From the NCBI RefSeq assembly GCF_011009015.1, contig NZ_CP048878.1, forward strand, positions 5,737,001 through 5,801,000: a stretch of DNA of 64,000 nt, read 5' to 3'. Made by a program: the position numbers and the translations under genes. The number at the start of each line of letters is the position of its first letter. Positions within the stretch are counted from its first letter, which is position 1. A model generated the notes under the pieces. It did no database searches. It had not been told where the DNA came from and saw only the letters and a list, made by a program, of their open reading frames with translations. Positions 55,902 through 64,000 of the stretch are shown here, one piece after another. Source of the stretch: Spartinivicinus ruber (GTDB lineage Bacteria > Pseudomonadota > Gammaproteobacteria > Pseudomonadales > Zooshikellaceae).

Positions 55902-56448
55902 GAGATAAGCTCCTTGTAAACATGAGACAACTCGAAAATCTCGATGTTCTTAGCGCTTTAGTTTTTAATAAAATGATATTACAATTTCAAAACACATTAC
56001 CGTCCATGGTTTTTAGCCGTCTATTGTTTTAAATATATACTGTTTCGTTTAAAGACACCTCAATATTAGGATATTTTTTATTCGATAAAAGTTGTAATAC
56101 ACATGACTTATTATATTAGTAGTTCTGATCTTTTCCTGCGAAGTTCGTATTTTCAATAGTTAATATTAGTTATCACTAACACAAAGATTATTTCCTTCAA
56201 ATGTGGAGTATTCAGTCACTGCTAGGGGCTTAGTCTTCTCCCCCTTGACTTCTGAGTAAAAAACAGTCAGAATTATTTTTAATTGAACAACTAATTAAAT
56301 TAAAGCCGTATAAAAATTAAACTTTAGGCTTAGCTATTACTACTTCTCATCTACTGCACAACAAATACTGTCTTTTAATAGCAAACCTGCCTTAAGTCAT
56401 ATTTCGTAACTGGTTGAAAATACAGCCAAAGCACCAGGAAACAACTAC
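55902..56448. other. Intergenic region upstream of the bet operon
   Basis: 547 bp without a gene. It should contain the promoter of betB and of the divergent small membrane protein gene. TTTAATT-N8-AATTAAA (56278-56299) is an inverted repeat that could bind a TetR-type regulator such as BetI, but the sequence is AT-rich and I do not recognise the BetI consensus. No betI gene is in the window. Confidence 0.35.
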
Positions 56449-57906
56449 ATGCAACACTCACTGTACATCAATGGTCGTTATCAAGATGCCACTTCTGGAG
56501 AAACCTTTATTACTCGCAACCCCGCTACCGGCGAAGTATTAGCTGAAGTCCAACAAGCTTCTTTAGCCGACGTTGATAGTGCTGTGGCCGCGGCGCAAGA
56601 GGGTTTTAAGGTGTGGTCTGCAATGAGTGGTGCCGAACGTGGGCGCATTTTGATGAAAGCGGTGGCTATTTTACGGGAACGTAACGATGAGCTTGCCATG
56701 CTGGAAGTGCAGGATACTGGTAAACCTCTGCAAGAGGCGAACTGTGTCGATATCGTCACTGGCGCTGATGTGATTGAGTATTACGCAGGCTTGGCTGCTA
56801 CCATTCATGGTCAGCAACAAGATTTAGGTGGCAGCAACTTCTTCTATAGCCGTCGCGAGCCTTTGGGTATATGTGCTGGTATCGGCGCCTGGAACTATCC
56901 CATTCAAATCGCTATGTGGAAATCTGGCCCAGCCCTGGCTGCCGGCAATGCCATGATCTTCAAGCCTTCAGAAGAAACCCCATTAACCGCCCTGAAACTG
57001 GCGGAAATATTTACCGAAGCCGGCTTGCCCGATGGCGTATTTAACGTTGTACAAGGTGACTACCGAGTAGGTCAAGCTCTATCACGCCATCCAGAAATAG
57101 CCAAAGTGTCGTTTACTGGTGAGTGCAGTACTGGCAAAAAAGTCATGGCTGATGCTGCAGGTTCATTAAAAGAAGTCACCATGGAGCTGGGCGGAAAATC
57201 CCCACTGATTGTTTTTGAAGATGCAGACCTAAATAACGCCGTTTCAGGAGCATTACTCGCCAATTTCTACACCCAAGGTGAAGTTTGCACTAATGGTACT
57301 CGAGTATTTGTTCACGAAAGCATTTACGACCAGTTTGTTAGCCAGGTAGCTGAACGTACCCAACGGCTGATTATTGGTGACCCCGCAAATATCAACACGC
57401 AGATTGGAGCACTGATCTCCAGCCAACACATGGAAAAAGTGCTGGGCTTTATTGAAGCTGCTAAAGCCAGCGGTGCCCAGTTAGTTTGTGGTGGTGAACG
57501 CGCCACCGAAAATGGCCTGGATCAAGGTAACTTCGTTAAACCTACTGTATTTGCTAACTGCACTGATGAAATGCCTCATGTCAAAGACGAAATCTTTGGT
57601 CCAGTTATGTCAATCCTTCGCTTTAGCGATGAACTAGAGGTTATTAAGCGAGCTAACAACACCGACTATGGCCTGGCAGCCGGTGTTTTTTCTAGCAACT
57701 TTGCCCGTGCACACCGAGTCATAGCCCAACTTCAAGCTGGTATTTGCTGGATCAATACCTGGGGTGCATCCCCTGCTGAAATGCCAGTAGGCGGCTATAA
57801 ACAGTCTGGTATCGGTCGTGAAAATGGTATTGAAACCCTCAATCAATACACCCAAACCAAAAGCGTGTTTGTGGAACTGGGTGACGTCGAGTGCCCATAC
57901 AGCTAA
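56449..57906 (+). CDS. betB: Betaine aldehyde dehydrogenase
   Basis: NAD(P)-dependent enzyme that oxidises betaine aldehyde to glycine betaine in the cytoplasm. 485 residues with the ALDH features: [59 protein letters not shown] (general base Glu246) and [16 protein letters not shown] (nucleophile Cys280). The Cys-Thr-Asn-Gly-Thr-Arg context is that of BetB. It is the first gene of betB-betA-PHP hydrolase-BCCT, with betA 13 bases downstream. Confidence 0.95.
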   Translation: MQHSLYINGRYQDATSGETFITRNPATGEVLAEVQQASLADVDSAVAAAQEGFKVWSAMSGAERGRILMKAVAILRERNDELAMLEVQDTGKPLQEANCVDIVTGADVIEYYAGLAATIHGQQQDLGGSNFFYSRREPLGICAGIGAWNYPIQIAMWKSGPALAAGNAMIFKPSEETPLTALKLAEIFTEAGLPDGVFNVVQGDYRVGQALSRHPEIAKVSFTGECSTGKKVMADAAGSLKEVTMELGGKSPLIVFEDADLNNAVSGALLANFYTQGEVCTNGTRVFVHESIYDQFVSQVAERTQRLIIGDPANINTQIGALISSQHMEKVLGFIEAAKASGAQLVCGGERATENGLDQGNFVKPTVFANCTDEMPHVKDEIFGPVMSILRFSDELEVIKRANNTDYGLAAGVFSSNFARAHRVIAQLQAGICWINTWGASPAEMPVGGYKQSGIGRENGIETLNQYTQTKSVFVELGDVECPYS

Positions 57907-57919
57907 GGGGAGGCGAGTA

Positions 57920-59665
57920 ATGAGTATAGAAACGTACGATTACATCATAGTAGGGGCTGGCTCCGCCGGTTGTGTTTTGGCAGACCGGCTAACCGAAGAT
58001 GGTCGGCATAAAGTGCTGATTCTTGAAGCCGGTGGCAGCGATAAGAGCATTTTTATTCAAATGCCCACAGCCCTCTCCTACCCCATGAATACCGAAAAGT
58101 ACGCCTGGCAGTTCCATACCGAGCAAGAGCCGTATTTAGATAACCGCTCGATGCACTGCCCCCGTGGCAAAGTGCTGGGGGGAAGTTCATCAATTAATGG
58201 CATGGTGTATGTGCGTGGACATGCCTGCGACTTTGACGAATGGGAAGCCCATGGTGCCAAAGGCTGGGGATATCAACACTGCCTGCCATACTTCAAAAAA
58301 GCTGAAAGCTGGTACAAAGGTAGTAATGCCTATCGAGGTGGAGATGGACCATTAGCCACCTGCAACGGCAACAATATGAAACTAAACCCGCTGTATCAGG
58401 CCTTTATTGATGCAGGAGAGCAAGCGGGCTATCCCACTACCGACGACTATAACGGCTACCGTCAGGAAGGCTTTGGCCCCATGCATATGACAGTAGATAA
58501 CGGCGTACGTGCCTCCACCTCTAATGCCTATCTACGTCGCGCCTTAAAGCGCAGCAACCTGACCCTGATTAGTAATGTGGTTGCTCATAAGGTTGTTTTA
58601 GAAAGCAAACGGGCCACTGGGATTTGCTATGAGTTAAATGGCCAACTCGTTGAGGCTCATGCTAGTCAGGAAGTCATTCTAGCTGCCGGCTCAATCGGCT
58701 CACCACAATTGCTGCAACTGTCAGGCATTGGCCCAACAAAAGTATTGGAAGATGCTGGTGTAAAAGTTGTACATGAATTACCTGGAGTGGGAGAAAACCT
58801 GCAAGATCATTTAGAGGTTTACTTCCAATATCACTGCAAACAACCCATTACCCTGAACGGCAAATTGGACCTGATCAGCAAAGGCATGATTGGTACCCGC
58901 TGGATTCTGTTCAAAGACGGCTTGGGTGCCACCAATCACTTTGAGTCCTGTGCGTTTATTCGCTCCCGCGAAGGGCTGAAGTGGCCCAATATTCAGTATC
59001 ACTTTCTTCCTGCCGCCATGCGCTATGACGGTGGTAAGGCAATTGATGGCCATGGTTTTCAGGTCCATGTCGGCCCGAACAAACCAGAAAGTCGTGGTCG
59101 GGTTTGGATCAAATCTGCAGACCCCAAAGCCAAACCTGGCATTTTGTTTAACTACATTAGCACTGAGCAAGACAAACAGGACTGGCGCGACTGCATTCGC
59201 CTAACCCGCGAAATCCTCAATCAACCTGCTATGGATGAATACCGCGGAGAAGAAATTCAACCTGGAGTGGATATCAGCAGCGATGAAGAAGTCGACCGCT
59301 GGGTGAAAGCCAATGTTGAAAGTGCCTATCACCCTTCCTGTACCTGCAAGATGGGTGCAGATGATGACCCAATGGCCGTGCTTGATGAGCAATGTCGAGT
59401 GCGCGGGGTTGAGTCACTCAGGGTAGTGGACTCCTCCATCTTCCCAACTATTCCAAACGGCAACCTGAATGCGCCCACTATCATGGTGGCCGAAAAAGCA
59501 GCCGATTTGATTTTGGGTAGTCAGCCACTGTCAGTCGAGCCAGTGGATATCTGGATTGATCCGGACTGGCAACAGCGCCAGCGACTTAACTCTCCTATGC
59601 GAGCAATGGCTTTAGAACATAGTCAAGAACAACAAGAAGCAATTACTGCCACAACCAATTCATAA
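57920..59665 (+). CDS. betA: Choline dehydrogenase
   Basis: Membrane-associated FAD oxidoreductase (GMC family) converting choline to betaine aldehyde. 581 residues from the ATG at 57920, with GGGGAGG upstream; longer in-frame starts inside betB are unlikely. FAD-binding [18 protein letters not shown] is at the N-terminus. GMC signatures [28 protein letters not shown] and [15 protein letters not shown] follow. The catalytic His region is [23 protein letters not shown], and the end is [23 protein letters not shown]. coli BetA has 556 residues. GC content here is higher than in most of the window. Confidence 0.96.
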   Translation: MSIETYDYIIVGAGSAGCVLADRLTEDGRHKVLILEAGGSDKSIFIQMPTALSYPMNTEKYAWQFHTEQEPYLDNRSMHCPRGKVLGGSSSINGMVYVRGHACDFDEWEAHGAKGWGYQHCLPYFKKAESWYKGSNAYRGGDGPLATCNGNNMKLNPLYQAFIDAGEQAGYPTTDDYNGYRQEGFGPMHMTVDNGVRASTSNAYLRRALKRSNLTLISNVVAHKVVLESKRATGICYELNGQLVEAHASQEVILAAGSIGSPQLLQLSGIGPTKVLEDAGVKVVHELPGVGENLQDHLEVYFQYHCKQPITLNGKLDLISKGMIGTRWILFKDGLGATNHFESCAFIRSREGLKWPNIQYHFLPAAMRYDGGKAIDGHGFQVHVGPNKPESRGRVWIKSADPKAKPGILFNYISTEQDKQDWRDCIRLTREILNQPAMDEYRGEEIQPGVDISSDEEVDRWVKANVESAYHPSCTCKMGADDDPMAVLDEQCRVRGVESLRVVDSSIFPTIPNGNLNAPTIMVAEKAADLILGSQPLSVEPVDIWIDPDWQQRQRLNSPMRAMALEHSQEQQEAITATTNS

Positions 59666-59719
59666 CTAAATAAGAACACGGCAGTGGACGCCTAAAAACC
59701 AAGTATTTTGGAGTGTTTT

Positions 59720-61996
59720 ATGAACAAAAAAACCACGCTTGCACTAGCAACCAACCTAGTGCTTAGTGGGTTAACCTTACCTTTCGCCACTGCAGATGTA
59801 TCTGTCAAGGTTGGCCCTACCCCTATTCCCCAAGGTAACGCCCTTGCCGCAAAAGATATCACGATTCAAAACAGCAAGCTGGCAATTGCCATCGCTGTAG
59901 AAACGGCCCCGCCCTGGGGCGTTGCCCGTGGCGGCATTATTGATGTTGCCACCGTCAAAGATGGTGTAATTAACTCTGATAAAGCTTCATTAATGGACTT
60001 TATTCCCAACAACTGGTCAAGCTGGCCAACCACTTACCAAAAAGTAACAGTGGTAAAAAATACCCCCAAAGAAGCTGTAGTCACCACTGAGAGAGACTGG
60101 GAAAGCGTTACCCTGTCCACCCGCTATAGCCTTAAATCTAATGACAACAAAGTGCATGTTGTCACCAAAATGAAAAACACCAGTAAAAAAGCCTATGACA
60201 AGCTTCTGTCTGGTTATGTGCTGTGGCCAGATGGTGGCTACTTATTTGGTGTGCCAGGGATGAAAGGCGCCAAGCAAGGCAAAGCTACCCATGCACTGAC
60301 TGATTGGATGGCGGCTTACGATGAAGACTGGAGCCTTGGCCTACACGCCCCTTATTTTAATTTTATTAACTATGGCTCTCGGGATATGTATCTTTCCCAT
60401 CAACTGCAACCAGGTGAAGAACGTAGTTTTGAAGGCTGGTTACAAGTTGGGCCTAATGGCGATTTATCCCCCATGGTGGCCAGTGAAATTAAATTAAAAA
60501 ATCTAGCTGCTGGTACTATTCAAGGCAGTGTAACCACTGTTTCTGGAAAAGATGTAGAAAAGCCAGCAATTGTCGTAGAAAAAAATGGCCAACCTTATAC
60601 TTGGGTAATTGGTGATAAAGGCAAGTATAGCCTGCGCCTACCTGCTGGAAAATATAATTTATATGCTGCAGCAAAGGGCCATGCCAACAGTACTCCAATC
60701 ACTATTGAATTAAAGAAAAAACACACCGTTACCCAAAATTTTAATGATCTAAAAGCCCCTGGTGAATTGCAAGTAAATGTTAAATCCATAGCATCTGGTC
60801 AACCTTTGGATGCACGCATTACCATTGAGGAAGGTGATAAACCACTTATAAAATATTTTGGTAAAAAAACATTTTTTACTAACCTTCACCCAGCTGGACA
60901 GGCAAAAATTACAATCGCTCCTGGAAAATACAAACTAAAAGTTGCCCACGCTGAAGGTTTCCTGGCTAAAGCAAAGTACTACGATATCAGTATTAACCCA
61001 GGTGCCATTCAAAATTTAACAGCAAAAATTAGTCCACAAGCAAATCCTAATACAAGTGATTGGTATAGTGCAGACTTACATCACCATTCTGATGTATTAG
61101 ATGGTTTTACTGCTCCAGAATATGTACTTCGATCACAGCTAGCCGCTGGACTTGATGTTAGTTTTTTAAGTGATCATGATACGGCGAAAAATCATTATAC
61201 AATGGCAGATTTATCTCGTAGCCGTAAAGTGCCGTTTATTCCATCAATGGAAATTTCTCCCTCCTGGGGGCACTTTAATGCTTACCCACTACAACTGGGT
61301 AAACCACTGAACATTGACCCCGGCACAGCATCTGCCAAGGAAGTTCTTACTGCAGCTACTGAATTAGGTGCTATTGCTATTCAAGCTAACCATCCCATGA
61401 TTGCTTATGGTTACTTTAAAAATACTGATAACAAAAAAGTACCAGGAGGTTTTAACCCTAATTTCGAGTTATTAGAAGTCAATTCAGCGGTCGAATACGA
61501 CAAGACAATTAAACGTGTTTGGCAACAATGGAATAACGGCAACCGTTATTACCTTTCTGCAGGCTCTGATACTCACGATGTATGGAATGAGCAGTCAGGT
61601 AAAGTAAGAATGTACACTCAAATTAATGGCGAAGTAACTGCAGAAAGCTTCGTTAAATCCCTTAAGTCTGGCAATGCATACGCCACCTTTGGCCCATTAA
61701 TTTATCCACATCAACCCTTTGGGGAAGAAATTAAAACACTTCCAGGAGCCAAAGTGCTGCTAGGCTTTGATGTGCAAGCAGTTGATGGACTTAAATCCGT
61801 CAAACTTATTGAACAGGGAAAAGTAATACAAGAAAAAACTTTTAACAACGGTCAGGAAATCACTGACGTATTATTTACAGTCAGTTCCAAACAAGACAGT
61901 TGGTATAGTTTGATAGTGGAAGATAGCAAAGGAAAGCGGGCTTTCACCAACCCGGTTTGGCTTAATGTAATCAATTTAACCGTTAGCCAAAAATAA
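59720..61996 (+). CDS. Secreted CehA/McbA-type PHP metallohydrolase
   Basis: 758 residues from the ATG at 59720 (GGAG six bases upstream). Signal peptide 1-25 (LPFATA). Residues ~30-250 form a beta-rich domain. About 255-430 has two carboxypeptidase-regulatory-like modules (GKYSLRLPAGKYNLYAAAKGH). The PHP domain starts at ~448: SADLHHHSDVLDG (His454-456, Asp458), SFLSDHDTAKNH, EISPSWGHFNAYP, AIQANHPMIAYG and SAGSDTHDVW supply metal ligands. CehA/McbA proteins hydrolyse carbamate or ester bonds. In this operon a choline or betaine ester/phosphodiester would be a logical substrate, but that is inference. Final ~90 residues form a beta domain. Confidence 0.82.
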   Translation: MNKKTTLALATNLVLSGLTLPFATADVSVKVGPTPIPQGNALAAKDITIQNSKLAIAIAVETAPPWGVARGGIIDVATVKDGVINSDKASLMDFIPNNWSSWPTTYQKVTVVKNTPKEAVVTTERDWESVTLSTRYSLKSNDNKVHVVTKMKNTSKKAYDKLLSGYVLWPDGGYLFGVPGMKGAKQGKATHALTDWMAAYDEDWSLGLHAPYFNFINYGSRDMYLSHQLQPGEERSFEGWLQVGPNGDLSPMVASEIKLKNLAAGTIQGSVTTVSGKDVEKPAIVVEKNGQPYTWVIGDKGKYSLRLPAGKYNLYAAAKGHANSTPITIELKKKHTVTQNFNDLKAPGELQVNVKSIASGQPLDARITIEEGDKPLIKYFGKKTFFTNLHPAGQAKITIAPGKYKLKVAHAEGFLAKAKYYDISINPGAIQNLTAKISPQANPNTSDWYSADLHHHSDVLDGFTAPEYVLRSQLAAGLDVSFLSDHDTAKNHYTMADLSRSRKVPFIPSMEISPSWGHFNAYPLQLGKPLNIDPGTASAKEVLTAATELGAIAIQANHPMIAYGYFKNTDNKKVPGGFNPNFELLEVNSAVEYDKTIKRVWQQWNNGNRYYLSAGSDTHDVWNEQSGKVRMYTQINGEVTAESFVKSLKSGNAYATFGPLIYPHQPFGEEIKTLPGAKVLLGFDVQAVDGLKSVKLIEQGKVIQEKTFNNGQEITDVLFTVSSKQDSWYSLIVEDSKGKRAFTNPVWLNVINLTVSQK

Positions 61997-62077
61997 TAAT
62001 TATTAAACTACCCAAAGCATTTAGGGTAGAAATCAGAGTTGCCTTAAAAATAGGCATTTTTAGGGGCAACCATATAT

Positions 62078-62160
62078 CTAGCCAAAGCGAATGGCTTTTA
62101 GGGGCAGCCATACCATTAAGCGATAACAACAAACCCTAAAATTCATTCGCGAAGGGTATA
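62078..62160. repeat. Dispersed hairpin repeat, family 2, copy B
   Basis: CTAGCCAAAGCGAATGGCTTTTAGGG pairs partly with CCCTAAAATTCATTCGCG, with AAGCGATAACAACAAA between; GAAGGGTATA follows. The same blocks, order and spacing occur at 11851-11927. It lies just upstream of the BCCT-like gene, whose AAGGAG site starts seven bases later. Confidence 0.65.
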
Positions 62161-62180
62161 ACTATAAGGAGTATTTCCCA

Positions 62181-63320
62181 ATGACTAGCATCCTCTCTGT
62201 CGCCATAGTAGTGACGCTAATTACCTCTGCATTTATTGTAATCAAAGCAGGTAATGTCAATTGTAAAGGTGCAATACCGAGTTCTTTATTTGCTTTTATC
62301 GCTATTTTGTTTACCTCAGGCTTAGATGTTGGGCTTATTATGTTCCCACTGACTGAGTTCCCCACTTATGCTAAGGAAGAAGCCTATCAATTTACAAATC
62401 CACTAGCTATTGAGTTTGGTTTTTGGGGTTTTTTAGTTTGGGGATTTTATTTTTTAACAACTTTCTATTTCTGTGTGATAGAGCCAAAAGTCAAGTTATT
62501 TGAAATTCCTTTTGTAAAGTTGGTTAATAATCTAGTGATTATTGGAACTTGTGCTTTTACTGGCTATCTATTTCTTTCTTATCTACCCAGCTATATCGAA
62601 GGCATTCCAGACTGGGCACGATTTAGCTTGGTTGCTGTGGTAGTAGCTATTGCTGTATTTTCCAGCACTGATATCAACTACGTCAAACTACTAAGTATTT
62701 CATCAACTTGGGTATTTTTTGCTTTAATTGCTGGCGTTATGTTTTTTGCACCAGGTTTGGGTGTAAAAGAAATGTTTGGCACTATGGCTAACATTGGTGG
62801 CTACTTTGCTAATTTAGATAAATTTGTCAGCCCAATTTCCGATTATCATCAATTTTATCTTTTCTGGTGGTTTAGCTGGAGCATTATGATCGGCCAGTTT
62901 GTCGCCCGTTTTGTTGGTGGCTTAAAAACCTGGCAGTTATGTATCGCTTTATTAGTTATCCCTTCCATCCCATTAGCTGTTTGGTTCTCCGTACTTTACT
63001 ACTACCATGCTAGTGCCATTGAAATCGTACAAATCATGAAAATCGCTATGGTATTTGTTGGAGTTATTTTTGTCATTAACTCATTAGATTCATTAATCCG
63101 CTTATACACCTCCAACATGGGTATCACTGTAGAACGGTTTGGTAAAACCCGCTATATGTTGGGTAATTTTATCGCAATGTATGGCTTAATCTTAGCTTAT
63201 CAATTTACACCCTTTGATATTGAGTGGGTTGGGTTACTGGTGATTGGCCTTTATGCGGTAATTTATTTCTTATTATTCAAGCAAAGAGCGCAGTTAGTGG
63301 AAGCAGTGCAACCGGCTTAA
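62181..63320 (+). CDS. BCCT-like transporter, short form
   Basis: 379 residues, about 10-11 hydrophobic spans. FYLFWWFSWSIMIGQFVARFVGGLKTW is the BCCT signature (WW..W....G.F.AR...G), and DVGLIMFPLTEFP near the start recalls the GI.WGVAEP segment region. BCCT proteins such as BetT have ~500-680 residues, so this is a shortened or divergent member with a compact N-terminus. AAGGAG nine bases before the ATG. Placement after betBA and the PHP hydrolase suggests uptake of choline or a related compound for betaine synthesis. Energy coupling and substrate need direct test; the relation to BCCT is fairly strong. Confidence 0.75.
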   Translation: MTSILSVAIVVTLITSAFIVIKAGNVNCKGAIPSSLFAFIAILFTSGLDVGLIMFPLTEFPTYAKEEAYQFTNPLAIEFGFWGFLVWGFYFLTTFYFCVIEPKVKLFEIPFVKLVNNLVIIGTCAFTGYLFLSYLPSYIEGIPDWARFSLVAVVVAIAVFSSTDINYVKLLSISSTWVFFALIAGVMFFAPGLGVKEMFGTMANIGGYFANLDKFVSPISDYHQFYLFWWFSWSIMIGQFVARFVGGLKTWQLCIALLVIPSIPLAVWFSVLYYYHASAIEIVQIMKIAMVFVGVIFVINSLDSLIRLYTSNMGITVERFGKTRYMLGNFIAMYGLILAYQFTPFDIEWVGLLVIGLYAVIYFLLFKQRAQLVEAVQPA

Positions 63321-63327
63321 AATATTG

Positions 63328-63382
63328 GCTCCATATGATTTCCTAAGGGTTATTACTCTCTTTCAGAAATCCATATGGAGCC
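63328..63382 (+). terminator. Stem-loop after the bet operon
   Basis: GGCTCCATATG-ATTTC (63328-63343) pairs with GAAAT-CCATATGGAGCC (63366-63382) with one bulged base. TAATTTATAATATTTC follows. Probably the operon terminator, though the T run is interrupted and the loop is 22 bases. Confidence 0.6.
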
Positions 63383-63591
63383 TAATTTATAATATTTCTA
63401 TACCATGAGATTTAAACAAACAACAGCTGATCATTTTTTACACTCATCTTCCTATTAAATGTTTCTATCATAGTTTGTAACTTAACAAAATAATACTTAA
63501 AGTATCACCATATGATACTTTTTTATAGCTTATATTTATCAGTTGACAATCAATGAGTCATTCTAAATGATAGCTGCTTTTGAACTAGGGT

Positions 63592-64000
63592 ATGCCTTTA
63601 TCAACTATGTTTACTCGTAAAAAATGGTTTATTATCCTTGCCTTATTAACCATTGTAATTTTATATCTGGATACTGAACCAGCCTATCTACCTACAGCAA
63701 TCCCAGTACCAACAAGCCAATTAAATTTACCTAAAGTAATTGCTCATAAAGGTCGTTTAGAAACATCCCTCTACCCAGCAAATTCACGAGGAGCTTTATT
63801 AGAAGTATTAGCAAGCAATGTTAATGCAATAGAGGTTGATGTCCGCATTTCTAAAGATGGCATTCCTTTTTTATTTCATGATGATCTGCTAGAGGAAAGC
63901 ACTAATGATATCGGATTACCAGAATCATTTACTTGGGAAAAATTGAAAGCAATACAATATCGTAATACCCCATCAGAAAATATCATATCTTTAGAAGAGC
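63592..64000 (+). CDS. Glycerophosphodiester phosphodiesterase family protein, 5' part
   Basis: The open frame from ATG 63592 (alternative ATG 63607) runs past the window edge, giving the first 136 residues. An N-terminal membrane anchor or signal (WFIILALLTIVILYLD) is followed by VIAHKGRLETSLYPANSRGALLEVL, AIEVDVRISKDGIPFLFHDDLLEESTN, the GDPD pattern (AH.G....PENT / E.DV..T.DG..V..HD). The usual AHRG is AHKG here. Probably periplasmic or membrane-anchored hydrolysis of glycerophosphodiesters; it could supply choline from glycerophosphocholine to the bet operon, which is inference. Confidence 0.75.
   Translation, partial: MPLSTMFTRKKWFIILALLTIVILYLDTEPAYLPTAIPVPTSQLNLPKVIAHKGRLETSLYPANSRGALLEVLASNVNAIEVDVRISKDGIPFLFHDDLLEESTNDIGLPESFTWEKLKAIQYRNTPSENIISLEE

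Noticed and set aside
56278..56299. TTTAATT-N8-AATTAAA as a BetI operator
   Set aside because: The sequence is AT-rich, does not clearly match the known consensus, and no betI gene is in the window.
58811..59170. Long antisense reading frame inside betA
   Set aside because: It mirrors the higher-GC codon pattern of betA; similar antisense frames occur inside bioF and bioB and have no start signals.

Overview
The window looks like the chromosome of a marine gammaproteobacterium of the Oceanospirillales type. Base composition is low to moderate in GC. Supporting genes are NhaA, a choline-to-betaine operon, a PagL-like lipid A deacylase, MscK and SrkA. Zooshikella or Spartinivicinus-like bacteria would fit, but that is an inference from gene content only. 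Most of the window is ordinary core or accessory chromosome. The region from about 32 to 48.5 kb is clearly accessory.

Layout. 0.5-7 kb holds two paralogous ~600-residue acyl-CoA dehydrogenases, a PagL-like outer-membrane enzyme, a small membrane protein, a SprA-type HEQAH metalloprotease and a small flagellar-rod-like protein. 7.1-11.8 kb is a minus-strand biotin operon, bioB-F-H-C-D, without bioA. 12-15.4 kb carries comF and the molybdate transporter modABC. 15.6-21 kb holds a chemoreceptor, a double solute-binding fusion protein and an orphan LivK-type binding protein, with no permeases. 21-32 kb carries srkA, mscK, a membrane protein of unknown function, a small periplasmic binding protein, a DEDDh exonuclease, the remains of an endonuclease V gene, and a lemA/M48 protease pair.

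32.3-48.5 kb is the accessory core. It starts with a secreted transglutaminase of the Phytophthora GP42 elicitor type, carrying a Pep-13-like motif and a ricin-type lectin tail. Next is an 11.4-kb gene for a single 3806-residue PKS-NRPS hybrid with the order KS-KR-ACP-TE-C-A-PCP-KS-AT-ACP-TE. The first KS resembles trans-AT enzymes and has no AT, and one thioesterase sits in the middle of the line. A frameshifted small membrane ORF overlaps its start. An intact IS1595-family element with a perfect 8-bp target duplication and an IS66 remnant lie upstream.

48.6-56 kb carries fadE, nhaA, a small coiled-coil protein, a soluble diguanylate cyclase, a tandem rhodanese protein and a papain-like amidase broken at an A8 tract. 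56.4-63.3 kb is an osmoprotection operon: betB, betA, a secreted PHP-type CehA/McbA metallohydrolase and a short BCCT-like transporter. A GDPD gene runs off the right edge.

Two dispersed repeat families are visible. One is a MITE-like element in three copies (256-480, 3103-3254, 15400-15591). The other is a ~75-80-bp hairpin repeat in two copies (11851-11927 and 62078-62160). No rRNA, tRNA or CRISPR array was recognised. Functional calls rest on motifs read by eye; no database search was possible.
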